A stretch of 64,000 nucleotides of DNA from Pseudoalteromonas sp. XI10 (GCF_001469895.1 NZ_LOPY01000062.1:108223-172222); one strand, 5' to 3'; shown: positions 9,383 to 19,405, numbered from the stretch's first letter. Notes: generated from the sequence alone by a model not told the origin. A program made the numbers and translations.

Positions 9383-11629
9383 ATGAGCAAAACCTGGGGC
9401 ATAATGATGCTAAGCGTACTTAGCGCACCATCGTTCGCCGAAACTGAACTGACACACAATTTTTGTGGCACTTCAATGCAAACCAGAGCTTGGCAACCGC
9501 TCCCTGGCCTTGAACTTAATATGATCGATATCAAATCCGATGATATTGAACTATTGGGTACCCAAAGCGCAGAATTTACCGGTAATGTAGATATTAACAC
9601 CCTAACGATGAATTTGTCCGCACAAAGTGCACTGATTGACAAACAACGTGGGTTACTTAATGCAACCGGCCCTATCGTTTATCGCGATAAAGTAAGCCAA
9701 ATTAATAGTTCTGGGCTCAATGCGGATTTAAATAATTCTGAATTAAGCTTGCTTGGTGCTGATTATAAGCTCACCGACCAACTTGGTCATGGTGGCGCAG
9801 AAAAACTAACAGTCAACGAGTCTGGCCTAAACCTGATGAACGCAAGCTTTACTACCTGCCCGGGCGAAACACCGGTGTGGGCAATTGAAGCTGACGAAAT
9901 TGACTTATCAAGTGAAGATGGCTGGGGCGAAACTCACAATACCGTATTACGGGTATTTGATACGCCGGTTCTTTATATCCCCTATTTTACGTTTCCGTTG
10001 GATGACCGCCGAAAATCAGGTTTATTAACACCTAAATTCTCAAGTTCAGGTCGCTATGGTATTGAAACCATCACTCCGTACTACTGGAATATTGCGCCAA
10101 ATTACGACGCCACCATTACGCCTCGCTATATGTCTAAGCGCGGTTTGCAAATGATTGGTGAGTTTCGTTATTTAACTGAGCAAAACAACGGTCTCATTGC
10201 CGTTGAGTATCTAGATAAAGATGATGAAGAGCCAAATGTTGACTCGCGTTATCTATTCCATTGGCAACAACAAAGTTACTTTGGTGAAAACTGGCGCGGT
10301 AATATCGATATTACCAACGTTAGTGATGATAACTACTTAACCGATTTAAATTCTGGCTATGCGACTCGCACAGACACTCAGTTATATCGTACAGGTTCAC
10401 TCACCCACTTAGGTGATACTTGGCGCACCAATATTAAGCTACAGAGTTTTGAAGTACTTGGTGATCACCGCGAGTCATATGCGGCGCTGCCACAAATTAG
10501 TTTTTCTCAAACTGATGCGTATGATTTTTATGGCGTTGATTTAACCCTTGATGGTGAGCTTAGTTATTTCACGAATGATGACGCAGTTATTGATGAAGCA
10601 AGCCGTGTTCACATAGAACCTAAAGCAAGCTTTGGTTATCAAGAATACGCATGGTCATTTTTATCTGAGTTCAGCGTATTGCATACTGAATATAACCAGC
10701 ATGGCGATTTAGCAGGGACCGACTACGACGAAAAAGTCACCCGCACCCTGCCAAAAGTGCGTTTATACAGCCAATTAAATTTTGAGCGTGATACCGCGTT
10801 TTTCTTTAAAGATGGTATTCAAACTCTTGAGCCACAAATTCAGTACTTGTATACGCCAAATAAAGACCAATCAAATATTGGCCTTTACGATACGGCAAAA
10901 TTACAAGATGACTTTTTTGGTTTATTTAGAGACCGTCGTTTCTCAAGTATCGACCGTATTGCCACTGCGAACCAATTTACGTTAGGTGCGACTACTCGCT
11001 TATTTAGCAATGAAAACGAAGAAGTATTTAATTTCAGCGCAGGCCAAATATTTTATTTAAGTGATGATGCAAAGCCTACATCACAAGGTATTAATGTTGA
11101 TACTAACTACAATGCCTTGTTCGCAGCGCAAACCATGTTACATTGGCACCGTCGCTGGTATTTATCAGGTGGTATTCAATACGACACTGATGGTAAAGAA
11201 ATTATTCAATCAAATATCACCTTAGATTATAAAGGTGACGATAAACAGCTCGTGCAATTGAACCATCGCTATGCAAATGATGTCTCAGGCAATACAATCG
11301 AGCAAGTTGGTCTATTTACCAGCATTCCGCTATCGCAAGATTGGCAGTTTGTTGGCAGCTATCACCGCGATTTAGAAAGTGGTCGTAGCATTGAGGTTTT
11401 CAGCGGTCTTCAGTATGAATCGTGCTGTTGGGCGTTTCAAATCACAGGCCGTCGTCAAATCGAAACAGATTTGAACCAGGCGATTGGTCAAGAGCAAGCA
11501 ACCTTTGATACCAGTATTGGCTTCAATATCGTATTAAAAGGGCTTGGAAGTAAAAGCCGTTATGATGCACAAAAATTATTACAACAAGGTATTTTTGGCT
11601 ATCGTAGACCGTATTTTCTTAATAACTAG
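9383..11629 (+). CDS. lptD: LPS-assembly outer-membrane protein LptD
   Basis: A 748-residue outer-membrane beta-barrel that inserts lipopolysaccharide into the outer leaflet together with LptE. The signal peptide ends near SFA|ETE (residue 19). It is followed by an OstA/LptA-like periplasmic domain (about 45-170) and the barrel. The four cysteines needed for the LptD disulfides are present: C28, one in FTTCPGE, and the pair in YESCCW near residue 680. AAGGTCATTAA before the ATG gives a fair ribosome-binding site. It heads the lptD-surA-pdxA-rsmA-apaG-apaH series. Confidence 0.97.
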   Translation: MSKTWGIMMLSVLSAPSFAETELTHNFCGTSMQTRAWQPLPGLELNMIDIKSDDIELLGTQSAEFTGNVDINTLTMNLSAQSALIDKQRGLLNATGPIVYRDKVSQINSSGLNADLNNSELSLLGADYKLTDQLGHGGAEKLTVNESGLNLMNASFTTCPGETPVWAIEADEIDLSSEDGWGETHNTVLRVFDTPVLYIPYFTFPLDDRRKSGLLTPKFSSSGRYGIETITPYYWNIAPNYDATITPRYMSKRGLQMIGEFRYLTEQNNGLIAVEYLDKDDEEPNVDSRYLFHWQQQSYFGENWRGNIDITNVSDDNYLTDLNSGYATRTDTQLYRTGSLTHLGDTWRTNIKLQSFEVLGDHRESYAALPQISFSQTDAYDFYGVDLTLDGELSYFTNDDAVIDEASRVHIEPKASFGYQEYAWSFLSEFSVLHTEYNQHGDLAGTDYDEKVTRTLPKVRLYSQLNFERDTAFFFKDGIQTLEPQIQYLYTPNKDQSNIGLYDTAKLQDDFFGLFRDRRFSSIDRIATANQFTLGATTRLFSNENEEVFNFSAGQIFYLSDDAKPTSQGINVDTNYNALFAAQTMLHWHRRWYLSGGIQYDTDGKEIIQSNITLDYKGDDKQLVQLNHRYANDVSGNTIEQVGLFTSIPLSQDWQFVGSYHRDLESGRSIEVFSGLQYESCCWAFQITGRRQIETDLNQAIGQEQATFDTSIGFNIVLKGLGSKSRYDAQKLLQQGIFGYRRPYFLNN

Positions 11630-11665
11630 TACCGCAGTACTATTAGCAAGAGTATTAGAAAAAGT

Positions 11666-12958
11666 ATGAATTTAAAAAAATTATTTGCATCTGCATTATT
11701 AACAGTTGGCCTTTGCCAAAGCGTTTTCGCAAAACCTGTCGAAATCGACAAAGTTGTTGGTGTAGTTAACCAAGGTGTTATTTTACAAAGTGAAGTAGAC
11801 ACCATTATCAATCGCGTAAAAACTCAAGCGCAAGAGCAAGGTCAGCAATTACCTTCTGATGATACGCTTCGCATTCAAGCAATCGAGCGTTTAGTAAACC
11901 AAACTCTGATGATGCAACTTGCTGAGCGCATGGGTTTAGAAATCTCTGACTCTCAGTTAGACCAAACACTTGAAAATATGGCTCGTGAGCAAGGCGGTAC
12001 AATCGCTGACTTACGTCGCACTATCGAGGCAGCAGGCGAGAGCTACCCAGCATACCGTGAAGAAATTCGTAAAGAAATCACCACGCAACAAGTAATGCGT
12101 GCGAACGTTGACCGCCGTATTTATATTAGCCCACAAGAAATCGATAACCTTCTTAAAATCATGGAAACTCAAGGCAAGAATGCCGAAGAGTATGATATTG
12201 GTCATATCTTGATTGATATCCCAAGTGATGCAACAGCTGATGAAATCACCAGTGCTAAAACGCGTGCAGATAAAGTTATCGAGTTTTTAAAAGAAGGCAA
12301 AGAGTTCAAGCGTATCGCTATTTCATCTTCTAGCGGTTCAAAAGCCCTTGAAGGTGGTCAGCTAGGTTGGATGAGCATCAACGAAATGCCATCACTTTTT
12401 GCTGAAGCGGTAAAAGGCCATAAAAAAGACGATATCGTTGGCCCGCTTCGTTCAGGTGCTGGTTTCCACATCATTAAAGTGCAAGATGTTCGTGGTCGCC
12501 AAGTTGTTGAAACAACAGAGGTTCGTTCACGTCACATCTTAATTAAGCCTTCTATCATCTTAAGCGAAGAAAAAGCGCGTGACATGCTAAAAGGTTTTGC
12601 AAAAGAGCTACGTGAAGGTAAAGCTGACTTTGGTGAACTTGCTAAAGAATACTCTGAAGATCCGGGTTCAGCATTAAAAGGTGGTGAGTACGATTGGACT
12701 GATCCAAGCACCTATGTACCAGAATTTAAAAATACCCTGCTTTCTCTAGATAAAAATGAAATCAGTGAGCCATTCAGAACACAGTTTGGTTGGCACATTG
12801 TACAGCTACTTGATAAGCGTGTAGCTGATAAAACAGAGCAAGCTAAGCGTAACCGCGCTCACCAACTACTGTTTAATCGTAAATTTAAAGAAGAAAGTTT
12901 CAACTGGCAGCAAGAAATGCGTGAACAAGCGCACGTTGATATTTTCCCAACAGAATAA
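11666..12958 (+). CDS. surA: Periplasmic peptidyl-prolyl isomerase and OMP chaperone SurA
   Basis: A periplasmic chaperone that escorts outer-membrane proteins to the BAM complex. The signal peptide is residues 1-22 (cleavage after VFA). The SurA N-terminal domain follows, beginning VEIDKVVGVVNQGVILQSEV. Two parvulin (PpiC) domains come next, the first around EYDIGHILIDIP and the second around RSRHILIKPS, then the short C-terminal helix. The 430-residue length is normal. It lies 36 bp after lptD and five bases before pdxA, so the three are probably co-transcribed. Confidence 0.97.
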   Translation: MNLKKLFASALLTVGLCQSVFAKPVEIDKVVGVVNQGVILQSEVDTIINRVKTQAQEQGQQLPSDDTLRIQAIERLVNQTLMMQLAERMGLEISDSQLDQTLENMAREQGGTIADLRRTIEAAGESYPAYREEIRKEITTQQVMRANVDRRIYISPQEIDNLLKIMETQGKNAEEYDIGHILIDIPSDATADEITSAKTRADKVIEFLKEGKEFKRIAISSSSGSKALEGGQLGWMSINEMPSLFAEAVKGHKKDDIVGPLRSGAGFHIIKVQDVRGRQVVETTEVRSRHILIKPSIILSEEKARDMLKGFAKELREGKADFGELAKEYSEDPGSALKGGEYDWTDPSTYVPEFKNTLLSLDKNEISEPFRTQFGWHIVQLLDKRVADKTEQAKRNRAHQLLFNRKFKEESFNWQQEMREQAHVDIFPTE

Positions 12959-12963
12959 AAATT

Positions 12964-13956
12964 ATGACCATTAGAATTGCAATTACCCCAGGTGAGCCAG
13001 CCGGTATTGGCCCTGATTTACTTATCAAGTTAGCCCAGCACCAGTGGGATGCCCAACTGGTGGTGATTGCTGATGGCGCGCTGTTAAAACAGCGCGCTAA
13101 ATTGCTTGGTTTAGATATTAATTTAATTGACTTCGATGACAGCCAAGCCCCAAGCATTGCCCCTGCAGGCAGCGTTTACTTACATCAAGTAGATTTAGGC
13201 TCTGACGTTGAAGTGGGCGTACTTAATGACGCCAATGGTCAATACGTGCTGGATACACTACGTATCGCCAGTGAAAAAAATATGGATGGTACCTTTGCCG
13301 CTGTTGTTACAGGACCTGTGCATAAAGGGATTATCAACAAAGCAGGTATTTCATTCAGCGGTCACACTGAGTATTTTGCCCAGCAATCGAATACTGCCGA
13401 TGTAGTGATGTTGTTAGCTACAGAAGGCTTACGTGTGGCGCTTGTTACGACGCATATACCGCTTGCTTATGTATCGCGCGCAATCACCGTTGAACGTTTA
13501 AGTAAAGTTGCCACTATTTTAAACCATGACTTACAAACTAAGTTTGGTATTGAAAAACCGCGTATCCTCGTATGTGGTCTAAACCCACATGCTGGCGAAG
13601 ATGGTCATTTAGGCACTGAAGAAATTGATACCATAGCGCCAACTTTAGAGCTGTTAAATAATCAAGGCATGAACTTAATTGGACCATTGCCTGCTGACAC
13701 CCTGTTCCAAGATAAATATCTCTCGCAAGCAGATGCTGTGCTTGCAATGTATCACGATCAGGGATTACCTGTGCTAAAATACAAAGGTTTCGGCAATTCG
13801 GTCAACATCACCCTTGGCCTGCCATTTATTCGCACCTCAGTAGATCACGGTACGGCTCTCGATTTAGCCGGCACAGGGACTGCTGATGTAGGTAGTTTTG
13901 AATTAGCGATCCGCGAAGCAATTAAGCTCGCCCATGAAAAAGCACAGAATCAATGA
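12964..13956 (+). CDS. pdxA: 4-hydroxythreonine-4-phosphate dehydrogenase PdxA
   Basis: An NAD-dependent enzyme of pyridoxal 5'-phosphate synthesis that oxidises 4-phosphohydroxy-threonine. It begins TPGEPAGIGPDL as the family does. It has the substrate-site segment FSGHTEYFA and metal-binding histidines in GLNPHAGEDG and AMYHDQGLPVLKY. The 330-residue length is typical. Its stop overlaps the rsmA start by four bases (ATGA), indicating coupling. Confidence 0.97.
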   Translation: MTIRIAITPGEPAGIGPDLLIKLAQHQWDAQLVVIADGALLKQRAKLLGLDINLIDFDDSQAPSIAPAGSVYLHQVDLGSDVEVGVLNDANGQYVLDTLRIASEKNMDGTFAAVVTGPVHKGIINKAGISFSGHTEYFAQQSNTADVVMLLATEGLRVALVTTHIPLAYVSRAITVERLSKVATILNHDLQTKFGIEKPRILVCGLNPHAGEDGHLGTEEIDTIAPTLELLNNQGMNLIGPLPADTLFQDKYLSQADAVLAMYHDQGLPVLKYKGFGNSVNITLGLPFIRTSVDHGTALDLAGTGTADVGSFELAIREAIKLAHEKAQNQ

Positions 13957-14759
13957 CAGATAAAGTACATTTAGGACACCGCGCTCGTAAGCGTTTTGGT
14001 CAAAACTTTTTAAACGATGACATGATCATCGACAAAATCGTCACGGCTATCGATCCTAAACCTGAAGACAATTTAGTAGAAATCGGCCCGGGTCTTGGTG
14101 CAATCACTGAGCCAGTCGCTGATTTAAGTGGCCACCTAACGGTTGTTGAGCTAGATAAAGACTTAGCAGAACGTTTAACGAGCCACCCATTCTTAGGGCC
14201 AAAGTTAACAGTGCATCAAGGCGATGCAATGAAATTCGATTTTAGCTCTTTGATCAAGTCTGACGAAAAGTTAAAGATTTTTGGTAACTTACCATACAAC
14301 GTTTCGACCCCACTGCTATTCCATTTATTTGAGTTCGCGGATAACGTAGAGCACATGCATTTTATGCTGCAAAAAGAAGTGGTCAAACGTATGGTCGCAG
14401 GCCCGGGCAGTAAAGCCTTTGGTCGCTTAAGCGTGATGACACAATATTACTGTCACGCAATGCCAGTGATTGATGTGCCGCCAGAGTGCTTTAAACCTGC
14501 ACCTAAAGTAGATTCAGCAGTTATTCGCTTGATCCCTAAAAAGCCTGAGCAACGTTCAGCTAAAAGCACTAAGCTATTAAACACAGTATGTTTAGAAGCC
14601 TTTAATCAACGCCGTAAGACTCTGCGTAATAGTTTATCTAACTTACTTACAGCTGAAGAACTAACAAGCATCGGCATCGATATCACTCTGCGTGCTGAAA
14701 GCCTGTCTTTACAACAATTTATTGATATAGCTAATTGGATTTATGACAACAAGCAGTAA
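13953..14759 (+). CDS. rsmA: 16S rRNA dimethyladenosine transferase RsmA (KsgA)
   Basis: It dimethylates the two adjacent adenines near the 3' end of 16S rRNA late in 30S assembly, using S-adenosylmethionine. The SAM-binding motif VEIGPGLGAIT lies near residue 43, and the catalytic motif IV is NLPYNVSTPL near 111. The start RARKRFGQNFL is diagnostic. It is 268 residues long. The last 17 bases overlap the start of apaG, an unusually long overlap for this conserved run. Confidence 0.97.
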   Translation: MTDKVHLGHRARKRFGQNFLNDDMIIDKIVTAIDPKPEDNLVEIGPGLGAITEPVADLSGHLTVVELDKDLAERLTSHPFLGPKLTVHQGDAMKFDFSSLIKSDEKLKIFGNLPYNVSTPLLFHLFEFADNVEHMHFMLQKEVVKRMVAGPGSKAFGRLSVMTQYYCHAMPVIDVPPECFKPAPKVDSAVIRLIPKKPEQRSAKSTKLLNTVCLEAFNQRRKTLRNSLSNLLTAEELTSIGIDITLRAESLSLQQFIDIANWIYDNKQ

Positions 14760-15132
14760 TTTAGGTTCTCCAATTAAGGTGTCGGTTGAAACCTTCTATG
14801 TAGAAGGCCAATCAGAGCCTGAACAAGATAAATACGTTTTTGCTTACTCAATCACCATTAAAAATCACAGTTTATGCAGTGCTAAGCTATTGAGTCGTTA
14901 CTGGTTAATTACCGATGCCAACGGCAAAGAAGTGGAAGTGCAAGGTGAAGGGGTTGTAGGTGAAACACCTACCATAGCCCCAGGTGAAAGCTACAAATAC
15001 ACCAGTGGTGCAGTGCTTGATACCCCTGTTGGGACGATGCAAGGCCATTACACCATGCGTAACGAATTTGGCACTGAGTTTGAAGCGCCAATCGAGGTGT
15101 TTCGTTTAGCCCGCCCAAACATTTTGCACTAG
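14743..15132 (+). CDS. apaG: ApaG (DUF525) protein
   Basis: A small 129-residue cytoplasmic protein with an immunoglobulin-like beta fold, found next to apaH in many proteobacteria. Its biochemical role is not settled. Family hallmarks are YAYSITIKN-type text (here FAYSITIKNHS), RYWLITDANG, and the glycine-rich GEGVVGETPTIAPGESYKYTSG region. The ATG used lies within the last codons of rsmA, and the apaH start follows six bases after its stop. Confidence 0.93.
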   Translation: MTTSSNLGSPIKVSVETFYVEGQSEPEQDKYVFAYSITIKNHSLCSAKLLSRYWLITDANGKEVEVQGEGVVGETPTIAPGESYKYTSGAVLDTPVGTMQGHYTMRNEFGTEFEAPIEVFRLARPNILH

Positions 15133-15138
15133 GTAATA

Positions 15139-15954
15139 ATGGCTGACTACGCAATTGGTGACTTACAAGGCTGTTACAGTGAATTTGATGCGTTACTAAA
15201 ACGTGTCAACTTCAACCCAAGCCAAGATCACCTTTACTTAGTTGGCGATATTGTTGCTCGAGGCCCTGATTCACTCGCTTGCCTCGAGCGCCTTCATACT
15301 ATGCAAGGCAGTGTAACTATTACTCTTGGTAATCATGATTTACACCTAATTGCTTGTCATTATCTAAATAAACCAGCAAACCCTAAAGATAAGCTTGCAG
15401 ATGTTTTTGACAGCCCAAAGCTCCCTGAATATATTCATTTTTTGCAACAACAGCCATTAGCGATTTGGCTTGAACGCTATGACATGCTGATAAGCCATGC
15501 TGGCTTAAACCCAAATTGGTCAATAAAAAAAGCATTAAAACGCGCTCGCTTTGCCGAAAGTTGCTACCAAGGTAGTGATGCCCATCATTACTTTGCCAAT
15601 ATGTATGACCCTCACCCATTAGAATGGCAATCAACGCTACCTAGCGAGGCTAAATTTCGTTATATCGTTAATTACTTCACGCGCATGCGCTTCGTTAATT
15701 TGCTTGGTGAACTCGATTTCAGCAATAAAACCAGCATTAGTGAAGATAGTTCAATAATTCCTTGGTTTGAGCATCCAAATATAAGTAAGCTCAAGCAACA
15801 GATCACATTTGGTCACTGGGCTGCTTTAGAAGGTAAAGTTAAAGCCGAAAATATTCATGCCCTCGACACTGGCTGTGTATGGGGAGGCGCGATGACCCTC
15901 ATGGAACTCAGCCAAAAAGACTGTTTTGTCGAAAAATCCCACTCTTTTATCTAA
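15139..15954 (+). CDS. apaH: Symmetrical Ap4A pyrophosphohydrolase ApaH
   Basis: It cleaves diadenosine tetraphosphate into two ADP and belongs to the calcineurin-like metallophosphatases. The metal-binding motifs are ordered as expected: YAIGDLQGCYSE (D, Q at the start), LVGDIVARGPDS, TLGNHDLHL, and ISHAGLNPNW. The 271-residue length fits. It is the last gene of the lptD-to-apaH run. ApaH also acts as a decapping enzyme for Np4-capped RNA in E. coli. Confidence 0.96.
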   Translation: MADYAIGDLQGCYSEFDALLKRVNFNPSQDHLYLVGDIVARGPDSLACLERLHTMQGSVTITLGNHDLHLIACHYLNKPANPKDKLADVFDSPKLPEYIHFLQQQPLAIWLERYDMLISHAGLNPNWSIKKALKRARFAESCYQGSDAHHYFANMYDPHPLEWQSTLPSEAKFRYIVNYFTRMRFVNLLGELDFSNKTSISEDSSIIPWFEHPNISKLKQQITFGHWAALEGKVKAENIHALDTGCVWGGAMTLMELSQKDCFVEKSHSFI

Positions 15955-16095
15955 ATAAACTGAAAAATAGCTGAACATCTGTTAGATTTATAACAATTAA
16001 AGTTAATTTAATTTAAAGCTAATTAAATTTAAACACTTAACTAATTGGCAACCTTGCCGATAAGTTTTGATTAGTACTATTTTCTGGAATTACAT

Positions 16096-18111
16096 ATGAA
16101 CTTGACCGTTAGACAGCGTATTTGGGGTGGCTTTATTGTTATTACGTTACTCCTGCTATTTATTGGTGGTAACTCGTTGATCAGAATTACCAACATTGAT
16201 CAATCGACACAGCGAGTTAATCAGCTGTCATTACCGGCCCTCGACAAAAGTTATGAGTTGCAGGTTGAATTCATCCTGATGAGTAAATCAGCGCAAGCGA
16301 GTTTTTACACCACATCACAAGATGAATTAGCAACTATTCGCAAGAACTTTACCGAGCAGAAAAAGCGTTACGATAGCTCTTATCAAGACCTACAACAAAT
16401 AGTGAGTAACGACCCTAAATTAAAACAAAGCAGTCAAGAAGTTGAGCAAACTTATAAGCGCTTTGCCAAGTCTGTCGATAACCTTTTTAAGGATAAACAA
16501 ACTCAACTTGAACTTAACAATACGCTGCGCACCCAGCTTGAAGATATTGAGATCAGCGCAGAAGATGCTAACTCTGTTGTGCTTGATATCATTGATATTG
16601 ATGGTCTTGAAGAGAACAATTCACGTGCCTACCAAGCTGCTAACAACATGGAAAACAACTTCCAGTCGGTAGTGACTAACAGTACCGATATGCTAACGGT
16701 TAAAACTCTTAACACGTTAGATATCGTGAAAAACGAACAAATTTATTATTTAGAAGAAGTTGAACGAAGCCTTGGCCTAATCCGCCCTGCTGTCATTGAA
16801 AGTAATGGTGATTTATATAACGACCTAAACGGTTATGTTGAGAACCTTGTAAATAATGTACGTGGCAACAACAGCCTATCAGCAAATAAAAAGCGTTTAA
16901 TTGATGCAATTGCACAAACTCAAGCTGAGCTGGCAAATGCAGAAAAATCAACAACTGAAGCTCTAAAACAACTTAAAGAGCTTGTCGACCAAGCAACTGT
17001 ACTTGCCTTTGATCTACAGCAAGACGTTAGTGGTAACGTATCTACAGCAACCATTTGGACTTGGGTTGCCATGGTTATCGCCACTTTAATAGCTATTGCT
17101 GTTGCAGCAGTTACTGTTAGCCGTATTACTAAACCACTTTCTGAAGTAAACCGTATTCTTGATATTGTTGCTAGCGGCGACATGACTCAACGCTTAGACG
17201 ACTCAGCTAAAGACGAGTTCGGTGAACTATCACGTAGTTGTAATACGCTAATCGAAAGTTTACGTACGCTTATTCAAGGCATTATCTCTCGCTCTACACA
17301 GCTTGCAGCGGCTTCAGAGGAAACTTCTGCAATTACTGAAGAGTCAAGCCAAGCTATTCGTAACCAACAAGCGCAAGTTGAACAAGCTGCCACAGCAACC
17401 ACTGAAATGAGCAGTACATCACAAGCGGTAAGCAGCAGTGCTCAACAGGCACTTAGCGAAATCAAGAACGCTGATAAAGAAGCTGACCGTGTTAAAGGCA
17501 TTTCTTCACAAAACAAAGCGACTATTGAACAACTTGCCCGTGAAGTTGATGATGCTTCACAAGTTATCAATAAGCTACACAAAGATAGCGCATCAATTGG
17601 TGGCATCTTAGATGTTATTCGTGGCATTGCAGAGCAAACAAACCTACTTGCACTTAATGCAGCCATAGAGGCAGCCCGTGCCGGTGAACAAGGCCGAGGC
17701 TTCGCCGTAGTAGCTGACGAAGTACGCTCTCTAGCAAGCAAGACACAAGAGTCGACTCAAGAGATTCAAGCTATGATTGAATCGCTTCAGGTTGGCGCAG
17801 AGGCTGCTGTATCGGCAATGTCGAAGGGTAAGCAACAAGCTGAGTCATGTGTTGAGCAATCAGACCTTGCAAACACAGCCCTTGATTCAATCACTACAGC
17901 CGTTGCGCAAGCTCACAACGTAAGTGAAGAGATCTCAACAGCCGCTCATGAGCAACAACAAGTGTCGCAAGAAATTAGTGAACGCTTAGAGTCAATCGTA
18001 GCAATCGCAGAGCAAACAGCTGAAGGCGCAAACCAAACCAATATCTCAAGTTCAGAAGTTGCTAAATTAGCGGAAGAACTACGTTTATCGGTAGATGCGT
18101 TTAAAGTTTAA
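16096..18111 (+). CDS. Methyl-accepting chemotaxis protein
   Basis: A 671-residue inner-membrane chemoreceptor. TM1 spans about residues 10-30, a mainly helical periplasmic sensor runs to about 315, and TM2 (WTWVAMVIATLIAIAVAAV) is near 320-340. A HAMP domain follows (RITKPLSEVNRILDIVASGD), then a long signalling coiled coil. The conserved hairpin tip (EQTNLLALNAAIEAARAGEQ) begins near residue 513 and should contact CheA/CheW. There is no C-terminal CheR-binding pentapeptide, as it ends SVDAFKV. The ligand cannot be told. It is monocistronic, followed by a heptanucleotide array and a terminator. Confidence 0.93.
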   Translation: MNLTVRQRIWGGFIVITLLLLFIGGNSLIRITNIDQSTQRVNQLSLPALDKSYELQVEFILMSKSAQASFYTTSQDELATIRKNFTEQKKRYDSSYQDLQQIVSNDPKLKQSSQEVEQTYKRFAKSVDNLFKDKQTQLELNNTLRTQLEDIEISAEDANSVVLDIIDIDGLEENNSRAYQAANNMENNFQSVVTNSTDMLTVKTLNTLDIVKNEQIYYLEEVERSLGLIRPAVIESNGDLYNDLNGYVENLVNNVRGNNSLSANKKRLIDAIAQTQAELANAEKSTTEALKQLKELVDQATVLAFDLQQDVSGNVSTATIWTWVAMVIATLIAIAVAAVTVSRITKPLSEVNRILDIVASGDMTQRLDDSAKDEFGELSRSCNTLIESLRTLIQGIISRSTQLAAASEETSAITEESSQAIRNQQAQVEQAATATTEMSSTSQAVSSSAQQALSEIKNADKEADRVKGISSQNKATIEQLAREVDDASQVINKLHKDSASIGGILDVIRGIAEQTNLLALNAAIEAARAGEQGRGFAVVADEVRSLASKTQESTQEIQAMIESLQVGAEAAVSAMSKGKQQAESCVEQSDLANTALDSITTAVAQAHNVSEEISTAAHEQQQVSQEISERLESIVAIAEQTAEGANQTNISSSEVAKLAEELRLSVDAFKV

Positions 18112-18128
18112 GAAGCTGTAAACGAGTC

Positions 18129-18177
18129 ACGAGCTACGAGCTACGAGCTACGAGCTACGAGCTACGAGCTACGAGCT
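18129..18177. repeat. Heptanucleotide array 1: (ACGAGCT)7
   Basis: Seven perfect head-to-tail copies of ACGAGCT, preceded by one degenerate copy at 18122-18128. The array starts 17 bp after the chemoreceptor stop and ends before its terminator, so it is transcribed in the 3' untranslated region. It is one of four 7-bp arrays in this window. Confidence 0.97.
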
Positions 18178-18191
18178 AACAAATATAGAAC

Positions 18192-18222
18192 CCGTGTTTG
18201 TGAAAACAAACACGGTTTTTTT
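18192..18222 (+). terminator. Rho-independent terminator after the chemoreceptor gene
   Basis: A ten-bp stem CCGTGTTTGT / ACAAACACGG with a GAAA tetraloop, followed by seven T residues. Confidence 0.93.
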
Positions 18223-18381
18223 GTATCTATTTATAGCAATTTGCTTAATTAAATGATCTTTTGAGGTGATTACTCTTAATATTTTCCTGCCTCCCGCACC
18301 CATGCAGGCGCATTATTTAATACAAAATAATAACGAAGAATTGCGAGTAGGTATGAAATAAACGAAGCGTTTTTCGGGCAT

Positions 18382-18408
18382 AAAAAAACCGCAACGAGTG
18401 CGGTTTCT
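18382..18408 (-). terminator. Rho-independent terminator of the DUF3718 gene
   Basis: Read on the minus strand, AAACCGCA and TGCGGTTT pair around a CTCGT loop, and a T-run follows. It ends about 22 bp downstream of the DUF3718 stop. Between this and the terminator at 18192-18222 I see no gene or other structure. Confidence 0.88.
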
Positions 18409-18429
18409 TAAATTCTATTGGCGTTTCAA

Positions 18430-18807
18430 TTAAAGGCCTGCTCGGTCTTTAATAACAGCGATTAGTGGAGAACCACCGTGGCCGTTTGATTCTGCCCATG
18501 CGATGTCTGCACCGTCTGCTAAAGAGCTTTTAGATAAGTTCTTAACGATGTATTCACCAGCATCCGCAGCGCCGCTTTCAATTGCATGACGAAGCATATT
18601 GTTGCCGTTACATTTTACAGCATCAAAGATGTTACGAATTTTCACACGTGAGCTTTTAAGCTTACTACGTAAACGGTTTTTATCATCAGCAGCGATATAT
18701 TCACAGATAGAAACAGCTAATTGATCATTCGCTTTTGCTGGTGCTGTATAGGCTACTGACGCTGAAACAACAGCCGCTGCAAGTAACATATTTGGTAACT
18801 TCATCAT
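18430..18807 (-). CDS. DUF3718 family periplasmic protein
   Basis: A 125-residue secreted protein with a signal peptide ending near PAKA|NDQ (residue 27). The mature part looks like the DUF3718 family, common in Pseudoalteromonas, Shewanella and relatives: SICEYIAADDKNRLRSKLK, two cysteines (C35 and one in DAVKCNGNN) that could form a disulfide, and an ankyrin-like MLRHAIESGAADAGEYIV segment. The function is unknown. It is monocistronic with its own terminator and sits between the chemoreceptor and folA. Confidence 0.75.
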   Translation of the reverse strand: MMKLPNMLLAAAVVSASVAYTAPAKANDQLAVSICEYIAADDKNRLRSKLKSSRVKIRNIFDAVKCNGNNMLRHAIESGAADAGEYIVKNLSKSSLADGADIAWAESNGHGGSPLIAVIKDRAGL

Positions 18808-18886
18808 ATTTTGCCCTTATGTAATACTTTTTTCTTACCAAGATTGTGTAATATTGTACCAACTAATTAATTTTACCGCAATAATG

Positions 18887-19378
18887 TTACGGATTTTTGT
18901 ACAGGGTTACAAAAGTATACGAGTAAGGATTTTTGTTATCAGGTTGATGCTGTTCTTGCTCGGCAACTGTCCAATTAGCAACACTTTCGTAATCTGGGAA
19001 CTGCGTATCACCGACCACTTCAAGGTCGATGAATGTTAAGTATAGACGATCTGCTTGAGATAGAAATTGTTCGTATATATTTCCACCACCAATAATCATA
19101 ACTTCTTCAACATCAGCAACCAACTCCAGCGCAGCCTCTGGAGAAGTAACCACCTCAATCCCCTCTGCTGTGTAATCAGCATTACGCGTTATAATAATAT
19201 TTTGACGACCTGGTAAAGGCCGGCCTATTGATTCAAACGTTTTACGGCCCATGATCACAGGCTTTGCCATGGTTATTTTTTTAAAGTGTTGCAGATCGGC
19301 GGGTAGATGCCATGGCATTTGGTTGTCTTGGCCAATTACTCGGTTATTTGCCATTGCAGCAATCATTGAAATTTTCAC
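18887..19378 (-). CDS. folA: Dihydrofolate reductase FolA
   Basis: It reduces dihydrofolate to tetrahydrofolate with NADPH and is the trimethoprim target. Family motifs are visible: MIAAMANNRVIG, MPWHLPADLQHFKK (with the acidic active-site position), IMGRKTFESIGRPLPGR, and VMIIGGGNIYEQFL. I place the start at the GTG at 19378, giving VKISMIAAMA and 163 residues. AAGG lies six bases upstream. An in-frame start at 19423 falls inside the cgtA terminator and would add 15 non-family residues. Confidence 0.95.
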   Translation of the reverse strand: MKISMIAAMANNRVIGQDNQMPWHLPADLQHFKKITMAKPVIMGRKTFESIGRPLPGRQNIIITRNADYTAEGIEVVTSPEAALELVADVEEVMIIGGGNIYEQFLSQADRLYLTFIDLEVVGDTQFPDYESVANWTVAEQEQHQPDNKNPYSYTFVTLYKNP

Positions 19379-19405
19379 ACTAAACCTTAATACTTTTTTC
19401 TTATC